A model generated the notes under the pieces. That model worked only from the letters and a program-made list of their open reading frames with translations, was not told where the DNA came from and did no database searches. A stretch of DNA of 64,000 nucleotides from Maribacter polysiphoniae (GTDB lineage: Bacteria > Bacteroidota > Bacteroidia > Flavobacteriales > Flavobacteriaceae). The position numbers were made by a program, and so were the translations under genes. Position 1 is the stretch's first letter. Every line of letters starts with the position of its first letter. Below are positions 54,500 to 63,375 of this stretch, in pieces. The stretch is taken from assembly GCF_003148665.1 (NCBI RefSeq), contig NZ_QGGQ01000007.1:124001-188000 (forward strand), written 5' to 3'.

Positions 54500-55870
54500 A
54501 TGAAAAAAACAGGCATACTTTTAATTCTAATCTGTTTTACAGTTTTTTACTCTTGTAAAACAGAAACACCCTCAGTAAATATCCAAGAAATAAGTATTGA
54601 GGCACCTTTTGACATGCCAACTATTAAAATTCCGGATTTCAGTAATTCTAAAAGAATGTCTATAGTCGATTTTGGTGCGACACAGGGTGATAAGGATAAA
54701 ACATCCAAAGCAATTGCATTGGCAATCAATGAGGCCAATGAAATTGGTGGTGGGGTAGTGGTGATACCGGAAGGGAAGTGGATAACAGGAAAAGTTCATC
54801 TGAAGAGTAATGTTAACCTCCATTTAAACAAAGGGGCTATACTCCTTTTCTCGGAGGATCCTGAGGATTATTTACCGGCTGTCAATACAACTTGGGAAGG
54901 TATGGAGTGCCTCAATTATTCCCCATTGATATATGCGTACAAATGCAAGAATATCGCCATAACAGGCGCAGGGGAAATAAAGGCCAAAATGGATGTTTGG
55001 GAGAAATGGTTTTTACGTCCTCCCGGTCACATGGACAATCTAAAGCGTTTATATAATTTGGCTTCCAAGGATGTCCCTGTGGAAGAAAGACAAATGGTCA
55101 ATGGGAGTTCACATATGCGACCCCAATTTATCCAATTCAATAGGAGTGAAAATATTCTATTGGAGGGAATTACCATAACCAATAGCCCATTTTGGGTTAT
55201 TCATCCCTTTTTATCCAAGGATATTGTTATCAGGAATGTGAAGGTTTGGGCACATGGACACAATAATGATGGTGTAGATCCCGAAATGAGCCAGAATATA
55301 TTGATTGAAGACTGTGTTTTTGACCAAGGTGATGATGCCATTGCTATAAAATCTGGACGTAATCAGGATGCGTGGCGTTTGAATACCCCTACTAAAAACC
55401 TAGTGATCCAAAACTGTATTGTAAAAAATGGGCACCAGTTATTGGCCATAGGGAGTGAACTATCCGGTGGTGTAGAGAATGTCTTTATGAATAATTGTAA
55501 AGTAGTGGATGGCGCAAAACTAAACCATCTGGTTTATATTAAGACCAATGAACGAAGAGGGGGGTATGTTAAAAATATTTACGTGAACAATATTGTAGCA
55601 GGTAAAATCGATGAAGGCATTCTTGGCATTGAGACCGATGTATTATACCAATGGCGTGATTTGGTACCAACATATGAAAAAAGATTGACCCCGATAACGA
55701 ACATTTATCTGGAAAATATACAATCAAAGGATGTTAAGTTCATTTCAAGGGTTCTAGGTCAGGAAGAATTACCTGTGGAAAATGTCTTTTTGAAGAACGT
55801 TTTGGCAGATACTATTAGGAATGAAAAATACATACATGAAAACATTCTGAATTTTAAGGACAATAAGTGA
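54500..55870 (+). CDS. GH28-family polygalacturonase-like glycosidase, lipoprotein
   Basis: 456 residues. Signal with lipobox TVFYSC (Cys19). Right-handed beta-helix of GH28: YGATQGDK-like DFGATQGDKDKTSKAIALAI (about 58-77), GGGVVVIPEGKWITG, then catalytic strands HGHNNDGVDPE (about 252-262, Asp), DQGDDAIAIKSG (about 275-286, Asp-Asp), GHQLLAIGSELSGGV (about 311-325, His) and HLVYIKTNERRGG (Lys/Arg that bind the uronate in pectinases). Motif order is intact, so it should cleave galacturonide or a related alpha-glycoside. It ends the plus-strand block and faces the GH31 gene. Confidence 0.88.
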   Translation: MKKTGILLILICFTVFYSCKTETPSVNIQEISIEAPFDMPTIKIPDFSNSKRMSIVDFGATQGDKDKTSKAIALAINEANEIGGGVVVIPEGKWITGKVHLKSNVNLHLNKGAILLFSEDPEDYLPAVNTTWEGMECLNYSPLIYAYKCKNIAITGAGEIKAKMDVWEKWFLRPPGHMDNLKRLYNLASKDVPVEERQMVNGSSHMRPQFIQFNRSENILLEGITITNSPFWVIHPFLSKDIVIRNVKVWAHGHNNDGVDPEMSQNILIEDCVFDQGDDAIAIKSGRNQDAWRLNTPTKNLVIQNCIVKNGHQLLAIGSELSGGVENVFMNNCKVVDGAKLNHLVYIKTNERRGGYVKNIYVNNIVAGKIDEGILGIETDVLYQWRDLVPTYEKRLTPITNIYLENIQSKDVKFISRVLGQEELPVENVFLKNVLADTIRNEKYIHENILNFKDNK

Positions 55871-55942
55871 AGGCAATGATTACTGGACATGGAATAAAAA
55901 GTGGGATACTGTGCCACTAAACTGTGTAATTTAAAATAACGA

Positions 55943-55977
55943 GGGTTTGACTTTTTTTAAAAGTCGGACCCTTTTTT
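55943..55977 (+). terminator. Rho-independent terminator after GH28
   Basis: GGGTTTGACTTTT-TTT-AAAAGTCGGACCC with two G-U pairs, followed by TTTTTTA. Strong stem plus T-tract 73 bp after the stop codon. Confidence 0.8.
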
Positions 55978-56046
55978 ATTGTCTGGAAATCCATCGTTGG
56001 ATAATTGTCTATTCCCCAGAATGTGTAAATATTTAAAACCGAACAA

Positions 56047-56076
56047 AAAAAAGCGGGGACATGCCCCCGCTTTTTT
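56047..56076. terminator. Bidirectional terminator between convergent GH28 and GH31 genes
   Basis: AAAAAAGCGGGG-ACATGC-CCCCGCTTTTTT: a GC-rich stem flanked by A-tract and T-tract, so it can terminate in both directions. It lies 43 bp beyond the stop codon of the minus-strand GH31 gene. Confidence 0.85.
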
Positions 56077-56118
56077 GTTTACACTTTATAAACTTACCCT
56101 GGTCCACTTTTGAAGTTG

Positions 56119-57735
56119 TTATTTCTTGGTAAAATAAGGTAAACGACTTAAAGGAACTTCAATTTCTATGGTGCGGCCTCCTCTATATGTTTTACCGTTC
56201 TCTGCCAACCATTTTCCTTTTGGTAGTATTACTTTTCGTTTTCGTTCTCCTTTTTTGACTACAGGGGCAACCAATATACGGTTTCCAAGCATGAATTGGT
56301 CCTTTATGGTTTCATATCCACTATTAGGATACGCTAAGGCCATAGGTTTAACTATAGGTTCCCCGGTTCGTGAGGCTTCTTCCGCCAATTCTAAAAATAG
56401 ATTTCCCATTTTAGCATGTAATAAGGCAGCTTCTAAACAGAACTGATTATTTTCTTCGGATAGTACCCGCCATGGGGCCACAGAGAATTGCATCATTGGC
56501 ATCAAGGCATGAACCTGGGCTGAACGTACCACCAACTCCTCATCAATCGTAGTGGTATTCTCAAAAGACTGGTGCTCTCCACCACCAATCATATCAGGAC
56601 ATGTATAGGCATAGCCCATTAAACTTTGGGACATTAAATCGGGGATGAGTTTTTCGAGATCGGTCCAAACATGTAGTTTGTCCCTTAGTCGCTGTGCTAG
56701 AGGTAATCCTGCCATTTTCCATGACGCTCTATATTCGTTCAATGGAAATTGCAATCCTAATTTGGCAAAGTAGGTAGTATGGTCATTTGGATTCATTCCA
56801 GGAACATAAGAAACAATATCCTCTGTATAAAACCCTGCGTCCCCAGCGTCAAATTTAAAACCATCCACACCGTATTCATCCATTAAGTATTTTAGCCTTC
56901 CTTCAAACCATTCTTGGGTATCCGGATTACTTAAATCCAGACAGGCACTGGCACCGTTCCACCATCGAAAGATTGCAGCCTTGTTTTTTGTATCCGCCCA
57001 CAGTATATCCTGTGTTTTATCGGCATCCAATAATAGCATTTTTTCTTTGGCCAAATGTCTGAAAGTTTCAGTATCAGCACTCACAAAAGGACAAACCCAT
57101 AGCATAACCTTGAAACCCATGCCATGTAATTTCTTCATCATTCCTTTGGGATCCTTAAATCTGCGAGGTGAGAACTCCCAAGTGCCATAACTTTCCTGCC
57201 AGTTGTCGTCTATCATGAGTACTCCTGGTGGATAGCCTTTATCAATTATGGCTTGTGCATATTTTAATATATCATCCTCATTTTGGTTATAGATAAGTTC
57301 TATCCATGTATTGTATTGAGGTTTTGTAAATAACAGTTTCTCTGGGATTTTACCGTTAGGTGGGAAAAAATTCGCAACGGCATATTCATAGGAATCACGT
57401 AAATTTTGACCTGCGGTACCAAATTCAATTTTACCATCCCTTGAGGTGACCGTTATCTTTCCTTTATCAAAGGAATACTTTATGGGGGATTCGCTCCAAA
57501 CGTATCTGCCTTTACTAGATAACAACAAGGGTTGCGCTTGATTTCCTTTGTTATCGCCCCAAAGGTCATGACTCTCGATAGTTTCTGAATCATAAGGGGT
57601 ATTGTGCCCAATAGAACTAAGTCCCCCCCACCAGTATTCACCTTGTTGTATTGCGATCTCAACTTTTTCCTTATTCTGGGAATATGTGTTATAAGTGGTT
57701 ATCAGTAATAATGAAATCAACAGTATTCTTTTCAT
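56119..57735 (-). CDS. GH31-family glycosidase, secreted (paralogue)
   Basis: 538 residues on the minus strand; signal peptide MKRILLISLLLITTYNTYSQ. Same architecture as the gene at 39229: QYNTWIELIYNQNEDDILKY, PPGVLMIDDNWQESYGTW, nucleophile in GVDGFKFDAGDAG (about residue 295), acid/base in TCPDMIGGGEH (about residue 380), and VRSAQVHALMPMMQFSVAPW. Both copies are KIAA1161/MYORG-like GH31 members. It contains an extra loop at about 232-252 (DADKTQDILWADTKNKAA) absent from the paralogue. Follows the sulfatase gene by 56 bp in the same operon. Confidence 0.87.
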   Translation of the reverse strand: MKRILLISLLLITTYNTYSQNKEKVEIAIQQGEYWWGGLSSIGHNTPYDSETIESHDLWGDNKGNQAQPLLLSSKGRYVWSESPIKYSFDKGKITVTSRDGKIEFGTAGQNLRDSYEYAVANFFPPNGKIPEKLLFTKPQYNTWIELIYNQNEDDILKYAQAIIDKGYPPGVLMIDDNWQESYGTWEFSPRRFKDPKGMMKKLHGMGFKVMLWVCPFVSADTETFRHLAKEKMLLLDADKTQDILWADTKNKAAIFRWWNGASACLDLSNPDTQEWFEGRLKYLMDEYGVDGFKFDAGDAGFYTEDIVSYVPGMNPNDHTTYFAKLGLQFPLNEYRASWKMAGLPLAQRLRDKLHVWTDLEKLIPDLMSQSLMGYAYTCPDMIGGGEHQSFENTTTIDEELVVRSAQVHALMPMMQFSVAPWRVLSEENNQFCLEAALLHAKMGNLFLELAEEASRTGEPIVKPMALAYPNSGYETIKDQFMLGNRILVAPVVKKGERKRKVILPKGKWLAENGKTYRGGRTIEIEVPLSRLPYFTKK

Positions 57736-57791
57736 AGTTTTTTTTTATTATTTCAATTTTAAATTATGGTTTTCAAGTAAAAACAGGTCAA

Positions 57792-59390
57792 TCAATCAGC
57801 TATATCTTCAAAGTCAGAAGGATTGACCCAACTAGTGCCAAGTTCTTCACCGGCTAGATATCTTTCGTAAAAATTGACACCTGTGGAATCGGCATAAATA
57901 TAGTTGTCGAATATTTGACCATTTCCCAATATCCTGGGGTCTTTTTGTTTTTTCAGCTCCTCTGTCATAAGGGTTTTCAAGGCATCTGATTTTATGGAAT
58001 ATGCAGGATCGTCATAAATATTCACCATACATTCAGGGTCTTGTTTTATGTTGTACAGTTCAAACTCCGGTCTTTTCCCAAAACTTGAATCCCAATAATG
58101 GAATGTGTCAGGGTTTTTTCTTAAGGCCAGCAATTCGGTTTTAGTAGGGGAGCCGTCGCAATTTAAATACCCGGTAATGGGATCTCCTGCTGGCCAACGG
58201 CTCGTTTCGAAATTCCGTACCAGGAGGTAGTCTCCCTTGACAATTCCACGGATAGGGTAACCCCAATCATGGGGTCGACCTACGTCGTGTCTTTCCTTTC
58301 CTATTAATATAAAATCATCTCTTGAACTGTCTATGTTTTCTGATTTGGTAGCATTAAAGATGGGCAGTAGACTTTTGCCTGTAATTGGCTTCATTCCTTG
58401 TTTGGAAGGTTCCAAATTAGCCAATTCCAGAAAGGTCGGTGCGAAATCGGCAAAAGAAACCATGTCATTTATAGTACGGCCTGGTGCTTTTATTCCATTT
58501 TTCCAGATAATAGCCAATGGCAGGTGATTGGAAAGTTCATATTCTTGGCCTTTCACCCTTGGAAAAGGCATTCCATTATCCGAAGTTACAACGATGACCG
58601 TATTGTCCAATTCCCCTCTTTCTTCCAAGGTGTTGAGCATTTTACCCAATTGTTTGTCAAAATATTCAATTTCATAGGCATAATCCAAAAGGTCTGACCT
58701 TACGGTCTCGTTATCGGGCCAAAACGAATAGACCTTGTCAATTTCCTCAAGTTTTTTGCCTCCTTGTTTTATACCAATCCCTTTATCATAAGCCCTGTGG
58801 GGTTCCCTTGATCCAAACCAGAAGCAGAAGGGGGAACTTTCGGTATTATCCGATAAAAAATCCAAAAAATTGGCAGCATAGTCATTTGTTGAAATAAAAT
58901 CACCAGGGGGATCTGTTTGTTTTTCATCGTATGGTTTCCCTGTTAAAAAACGTTCACTACCATCGTCAAGCTTTGCGATACCCGGAGCCCAACCTTTATC
59001 CGTATAACCAACGTGATACCCATTCTCTCCCAATACTTCGGCATAGGTCTTGAATTTTGTTGGAAAATAGGCCCAATGATTCGCTGCTTCCTCCAATTGC
59101 CATGAATTTCTGCCGGTTAATATAATCGACCTCGAGGGAGCACACTTTGCATTTGGTGTATATGCCCTTGAAAACAGAAGACCTTCTTTGGCTATCCTAT
59201 CGAAATTTGGTGTTTTTATCCAGTCGCATCCGTAAATTCCCATATGTTCATAGGTCGCGTCATCCATAATGGCTATCAGGATATTTGGTCTATTGGTTTC
59301 AATTGCTTTATTTTCTTTTTTGCATGAAATCAATAATGTGATTGTCAATATGAAAATTATGGTTCGAGAGGTTTTTTGAGTCTTCTTCAT
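57792..59390 (-). CDS. Type I sulfatase, lipoprotein
   Basis: 532 residues. Lipoprotein signal [11 protein letters not shown] (Cys23). Sulfatase motifs: [20 protein letters not shown] (metal Asp pair), [20 protein letters not shown] with the formylglycine site Cys83, then [14 protein letters not shown] and [15 protein letters not shown] (metal Asp-Asn). The rest follows the S1 fold. It differs from the sulfatase at 34251 in having no HEAT-like tail. Operonic with the GH31 gene, so desulfation and alpha-glycoside cleavage probably act on the same oligosaccharide. Confidence 0.9.
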   Translation of the reverse strand: MKKTQKTSRTIIFILTITLLISCKKENKAIETNRPNILIAIMDDATYEHMGIYGCDWIKTPNFDRIAKEGLLFSRAYTPNAKCAPSRSIILTGRNSWQLEEAANHWAYFPTKFKTYAEVLGENGYHVGYTDKGWAPGIAKLDDGSERFLTGKPYDEKQTDPPGDFISTNDYAANFLDFLSDNTESSPFCFWFGSREPHRAYDKGIGIKQGGKKLEEIDKVYSFWPDNETVRSDLLDYAYEIEYFDKQLGKMLNTLEERGELDNTVIVVTSDNGMPFPRVKGQEYELSNHLPLAIIWKNGIKAPGRTINDMVSFADFAPTFLELANLEPSKQGMKPITGKSLLPIFNATKSENIDSSRDDFILIGKERHDVGRPHDWGYPIRGIVKGDYLLVRNFETSRWPAGDPITGYLNCDGSPTKTELLALRKNPDTFHYWDSSFGKRPEFELYNIKQDPECMVNIYDDPAYSIKSDALKTLMTEELKKQKDPRILGNGQIFDNYIYADSTGVNFYERYLAGEELGTSWVNPSDFEDIAD

Positions 59391-59393
59391 AAT

Positions 59394-59669
59394 CTATCTA
59401 TTTGGGTCAATTGGGGATTTGAAAGAATACAATCCAAACATCTTTTTATGATTACTTGATTTAGTTGAACCTTCGGTCAAATCAGTACGATTTGAATAGT
59501 ATCCATTAAAACCCGATGAGACACTATTTGTAGTGCTTTTTTCCGCCACGTTGGTATTAGGTTTTGGTTCTCGGTTTGAAGTCACTAAATTGATAAAGGT
59601 TTGTTGGCCATGGCTCACCAGTGTGGAAAATGCAATAAAAAGCATTGTCATAAAATACTGGTTTTTCAT
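59394..59669 (-). CDS. Small predicted secreted protein of unknown function
   Basis: 91 residues, unrecognised. Signal-peptide-like start MKNQYFMTMLFIAFSTLVSH ending GQQ, then a Ser/Thr/Asn-rich, probably disordered tail (NREPKPNTNVAEKSTTNSVS). It ends 3 bp before the sulfatase start codon, so it is probably translated with it. A start at the internal Met codon 59651 would also leave a signal peptide and would fit the candidate promoter better. It could be a lost or degenerate sorting partner; no function is claimed. Confidence 0.55.
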   Translation of the reverse strand: MKNQYFMTMLFIAFSTLVSHGQQTFINLVTSNREPKPNTNVAEKSTTNSVSSGFNGYYSNRTDLTEGSTKSSNHKKMFGLYSFKSPIDPNR

Positions 59670-59676
59670 GTTAAGC

Positions 59677-59707
59677 CAAAGATTTATGGTATTTAAGTCA
59701 AGTCAAA
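59677..59707 (-). promoter_or_regulatory. Candidate Bacteroidetes promoter for the minus-strand operon
   Basis: On the minus strand: TTTG, 19 bp, AATCTTTG. This is one mismatch from the TTTG-N19-TAnnTTTG consensus. Transcription would begin almost at the ATG at 59669, which favours either leaderless translation or a start at 59651. Confidence 0.5.
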
Positions 59708-60292
59708 TGGATTGTCGATCATTACTTATCAAATCTAAAAAATATATTTTCTTTCACAAGCTTATTTTTGTGTTTTTATTGTAGAAATGTTGTTTTTTGT
59801 TACGAAGTATTTCAATGACAAGTTGTACCCTGTTTTTGGGAAGGAAATTACATTTAGGTTATAGTATGTATATACTCGTTATATAGGCTTTTTATATCCG
59901 ATTCAATTCGTTTAAATGAAAGAGGGTATTTATAAATATTTCATTTAGGATACATATCTTTAGTAATCTGTAATTTGAATTATAAGCCCATTTTTTAAGG
60001 GTTAATGGCGTTTTTGTCATCAAATAAGACTTAAGGGTGTTATTTTATAAAAATAACCTTAAAAAAATTACAAGAAAGGTTATGAAAGTTTTGATGATAT
60101 ACTTATTTTTGATTTCTTCTCATGAAATAACGGGATTTCAAATTTGATGTACTGTTAAAGCGGTTTTTGTGGTTTTGGTTAACGTTCAATAGAAAATAAT
60201 GATTAGGAAGTTTTTTGATGGTTTGATGATGGGGGAATTGAACGCATGCTATTAATATATCACGACAAAACCCTTAAATAATAATTAATATA
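59708..60292. other. Divergent intergenic region
   Basis: About 585 bp between minus-strand and plus-strand operons without an open frame of note. It contains a palindrome GTTATTTT-ATA-AAAATAAC at 60039-60057, flanked by TAAG and CTTA, which could be an AT-rich operator or hairpin, and a small dyad AGTAT-GTAT-ATACT near 59860. No well-formed promoter toward 60293 was found. Confidence 0.45.
60039..60057. promoter_or_regulatory. AT-rich perfect palindrome in the divergent region
   Basis: GTTATTTT, three-base centre ATA, AAAATAAC: perfect 8-bp arms, about 235 bp before the oxidoreductase gene at 60293. A possible operator; AT-rich palindromes also arise by chance in such DNA. Confidence 0.35.
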
Positions 60293-61300
60293 ATGGGTAC
60301 GTATTCAAATACGAGGAGATCTTTTATTGGAAAATTGGGCAAAGGTGTTGCATTGTCTACAATAACACTATCGGGGCCGTCTAGTTTCGCAACCAATTTA
60401 ATTGCCAAAAGAACAGGTACAACAAAACCAATAAGAATTGGGGTCATTGGGGCGGAAAATTCACATACCAAGGGTTTTGGTAAACTCTTTAATATTGATA
60501 AAAAATTTCCTGGTGTTGAAATAAAATATGTTTGGGGGGAAACCGAGGAATTTGCAAAGGAAGCTATGAAACATGGGGGGATTCCCAATATGGTAAGAGA
60601 CCCAAAAGAAATGATGGGTAAAATTGACGGGCTTATTGTAGACCACCGCGACGGAAAATATCATTTGGCAGCAGCTATTTCCTTTGTGAAAGCCGGTGTC
60701 CCGACTTTTGTGGACAAACCATTTTCCACTAATCTTCAAGAAGCCAAACAATTTTTGGCCATGGCTCGTGAAGTGGGTACACCTGTTACTTCGTATAGTT
60801 CTATTGCACAAAGTTATGAGACCGATAATATCAAAAGTAAAGTGGATAAAATTGGTGAAATAAATCAAATAGTCCGTATTGGGCCCTATGATATCAATTC
60901 AATATATGGAGGGGCTTTTTTTTATGGAGCACATATGATACAACCGTTAACGAATATTTTTGGAGAAGATGTAGCAAAGGTAAGGGTGACTAAAAATGGT
61001 AAAGGTAAAAACGGAGCTCATTTGGTTTTCGGGAATGGCATGTTGGCTTCTTTGATTTTTTCTACAAAAAAATATGAGTGGCGAACCTTTGTTGAAACGG
61101 ATCAAGGGCTAACGGAAATGATTCCTGATGTTTTAACCAAGGATGTGTCCAAAGCGGATAAGGATATGGTAGACATGTTCAAAACAGGTAAGGAACCAAG
61201 ATCACATCAAAGTATTTTGAACGGTATTGCAATACTTGCAGCCCTTCAGAAATCTACCGATAGTAACCAATGGGAAGAGGTTGAAAAAATAACAATTTAG
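60293..61300 (+). CDS. Exported Gfo/Idh/MocA-family oxidoreductase
   Basis: 335 residues with a Tat-like leader (NTRRSFIGKLGKGVALSTIT). Rossmann domain: IRIGVIGAENSHTKG, DGLIVDHRDGKYHLAAAISF and TFVDKPFSTN, where DKP (about 140-142) replaces EKP. C-terminal domain is short, with IYGGAFFYGAHMIQPLTNIF supplying the likely catalytic His. It heads the unit with DUF1080 and NagA-like genes (9 bp to the next gene), making it the probable dehydrogenase of a 3-keto-glycoside pathway. Confidence 0.85.
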   Translation: MGTYSNTRRSFIGKLGKGVALSTITLSGPSSFATNLIAKRTGTTKPIRIGVIGAENSHTKGFGKLFNIDKKFPGVEIKYVWGETEEFAKEAMKHGGIPNMVRDPKEMMGKIDGLIVDHRDGKYHLAAAISFVKAGVPTFVDKPFSTNLQEAKQFLAMAREVGTPVTSYSSIAQSYETDNIKSKVDKIGEINQIVRIGPYDINSIYGGAFFYGAHMIQPLTNIFGEDVAKVRVTKNGKGKNGAHLVFGNGMLASLIFSTKKYEWRTFVETDQGLTEMIPDVLTKDVSKADKDMVDMFKTGKEPRSHQSILNGIAILAALQKSTDSNQWEEVEKITI

Positions 61301-61309
61301 AAAGATAAT

Positions 61310-62095
61310 ATGAGAAAGTTTATTGGTTCCATTATGCTGGCCAGCTTATTTATAGTAAGCTGCAAACAAGAAAAAAAACAAAGTACTCCCGAGAAGGAGG
61401 AAATAGGTGATCAAAACAACAAGGATAAAGAATCTGATTGGCAACTATTGTTTGATGGAAAGACATTTGATGGTTGGCGTGGATTGGGCATGGATAAGGT
61501 GCCTGACAAACATTGGACTATTGAGGATGGTACCATTAGGAAATTGAACAATGGCTTGGTTCCTTCCTTACCGGATGGACAGCCCATAGAAGGTGGGGAT
61601 TTGATGACCATTGCAACCTTCGATAATTACGAACTTTATTTTGAATGGAAAATATCCAAGGCCGGTAATAGCGGAATAAAGTATAATGTGTCCGAAGCCA
61701 TGTCCCAAAAGTATGATTCCCCCCATGGTGCCATTGGTTTTGAATATCAATTATTGGATGATAAGGACGAATCATATGAAGGATTGAAGGCTTCACAATT
61801 TACGGGTTCACTTTATGATATGATTGTAGCAGAGAATGTCGTATTGAAGCCAGTAGGGCAATTTAATTCAAGCAGGATAATCGTAAATGGCAACCATGTT
61901 GAGCATTGGTTGAATGGAAAAAGGGTAGTCGAATATGATTTTGAATCCGCCCAATTGGATTCATTGTACCAAATTAGTAAGTATAAGGACTTTCCGGATT
62001 TCATTAAAAAGCGAAAAGGACATATTGTCTTGCAAAACCATGATGACGATGCGTGGTTCAGGAATATAAGGATTAGGGTACTGGAGAGTAATTAA
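61310..62095 (+). CDS. DUF1080 / 3-keto-disaccharide hydrolase family lipoprotein
   Basis: 261 residues; lipoprotein signal LASLFIVSC (Cys19). LamG/concanavalin-like fold of DUF1080: WQLLFDGKTFDGWRGLG, HWTIEDGTIRKL, FDNYELYFEWKISKAGNSGI, YNVSEAM, GFEYQLLDD and GHIVLQNHDDDAWFRNIRIR. Family members hydrolyse 3-keto-glycosides produced by Gfo/Idh/MocA dehydrogenases. Position 9 bp after such a gene strongly supports that role. At the periplasmic face of a membrane. Confidence 0.88.
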   Translation: MRKFIGSIMLASLFIVSCKQEKKQSTPEKEEIGDQNNKDKESDWQLLFDGKTFDGWRGLGMDKVPDKHWTIEDGTIRKLNNGLVPSLPDGQPIEGGDLMTIATFDNYELYFEWKISKAGNSGIKYNVSEAMSQKYDSPHGAIGFEYQLLDDKDESYEGLKASQFTGSLYDMIVAENVVLKPVGQFNSSRIIVNGNHVEHWLNGKRVVEYDFESAQLDSLYQISKYKDFPDFIKKRKGHIVLQNHDDDAWFRNIRIRVLESN

Positions 62096-62117
62096 GAATA
62101 AAACTAAAATTACCACG

Positions 62118-63335
62118 ATGAAGATTACTTCAATTATATTATTTATCATTTTTGTTTTTACAGGCATTGGTAAAATAGAAACTACCAAATCAATGAAGGT
62201 AGAAGGTATTTCATATGTCGACAACAAGCCCGTTACCCTTACGATAGAAGGGGATAGGATTTCAACGATTACGCAATCCTCGAAAAAGAACACTAAAACC
62301 AAAATATATATAGCACCTGGTTTGATAGATGTTCAGATCAATGGTTATATGGGTGTTGATTTTTCTGGACCGGGGTTGACCGTAGAGGCTATCAGGAAGG
62401 CTACAAAAGCCTTATGGAAAGTCGGGGTCACCAGTTACTTCCCTACGATCATCACAAGTGATATCAATAGGATCAAGGAAAATTTTGCGGTATTGGCAGC
62501 AGCAAGAAAAGATCCAGAGATCGGCCCATCCATTCCTGGCTTTCACTTGGAGGGACCCTATATCTCACCTGTAGCGGGATTTAGGGGTGCCCATCTGGAA
62601 AAGTATATAAAAAATCCAGATTGGGAAGAATTCCAGGAAATACAAAAAGCAGCTGAAAATGGGATAGTGTTACTTACAATGGCCCCAGAACTGGAAGGGG
62701 CTATTCCATTTATAAAAAAATGTACCGAAAGTGGGGTAGTGGTCTCTTTGGGCCATCATAATGGGTCTGCCATTCAAGTTAAGAATGCTGTTGATGCGGG
62801 AGCAAAAATGGCGACACACTTAGGGAATGGATGTGCGAACGAGATAAATCGTCACCATAATCCGCTTTGGCCTCAATTGTCGGATGATCGTATTACAACA
62901 AGTATTATTACAGATGGTTTTCATTTGACAAGGGAGGAAGTACGAAGTTTTTATAAGGTAAAGGGGCCCAATAAGACAATTTTGGTGTCCGACGCTTTGG
63001 ATTTGGCAGGATTGCCACCTGGGGAATACATTCGGGGGGAACGTAAATTATTGCTTACACCGAACGTAGTAAAGCTTCCAAAGGAAAATGTGCTCGCCGG
63101 AGCGGCATCTCCTATAAGTAAGTGTTTGGGGGTTATGATGGAATATACACAATGTAGTCTTCCGGAAGCCATCCAAATGGCAAGTACGAATCCGGCCGAA
63201 ATGTTTTCAATGGAAACGTTAGGTAAATTGGAAAAGGGTAAAAGGGCTGATTTGATATTATTTACCATGGATAAAAATGAAATGGTTATTCAAAAAACAT
63301 ACGTATCCGGCAAATTGGTCTATTCCAAGAATTAA
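62118..63335 (+). CDS. Exported NagA-like amidohydrolase (N-acetyl-amino-sugar deacetylase family)
   Basis: 405 residues. NagA pattern: APGLIDVQINGYMGVDFSGP (the QxN first motif), GFHLEGPYISPVAG with metal-ligand Glu (about 142), VVVSLGHHNG (His), KMATHLGNGCANEI (His) and ILVSDALDLAGLPPG with the catalytic Asp. Unlike cytoplasmic NagA, it begins with a hydrophobic stretch MKITSIILFIIFVFTGIG, which looks like a signal peptide, so it may act on non-phosphorylated amino sugars in the periplasm. 22 bp after the DUF1080 gene. Confidence 0.85.
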   Translation: MKITSIILFIIFVFTGIGKIETTKSMKVEGISYVDNKPVTLTIEGDRISTITQSSKKNTKTKIYIAPGLIDVQINGYMGVDFSGPGLTVEAIRKATKALWKVGVTSYFPTIITSDINRIKENFAVLAAARKDPEIGPSIPGFHLEGPYISPVAGFRGAHLEKYIKNPDWEEFQEIQKAAENGIVLLTMAPELEGAIPFIKKCTESGVVVSLGHHNGSAIQVKNAVDAGAKMATHLGNGCANEINRHHNPLWPQLSDDRITTSIITDGFHLTREEVRSFYKVKGPNKTILVSDALDLAGLPPGEYIRGERKLLLTPNVVKLPKENVLAGAASPISKCLGVMMEYTQCSLPEAIQMASTNPAEMFSMETLGKLEKGKRADLILFTMDKNEMVIQKTYVSGKLVYSKN

Positions 63336-63375
63336 TTTTTAGGGTCAAAAAGTATTTAATAATAACATAGAGTTC

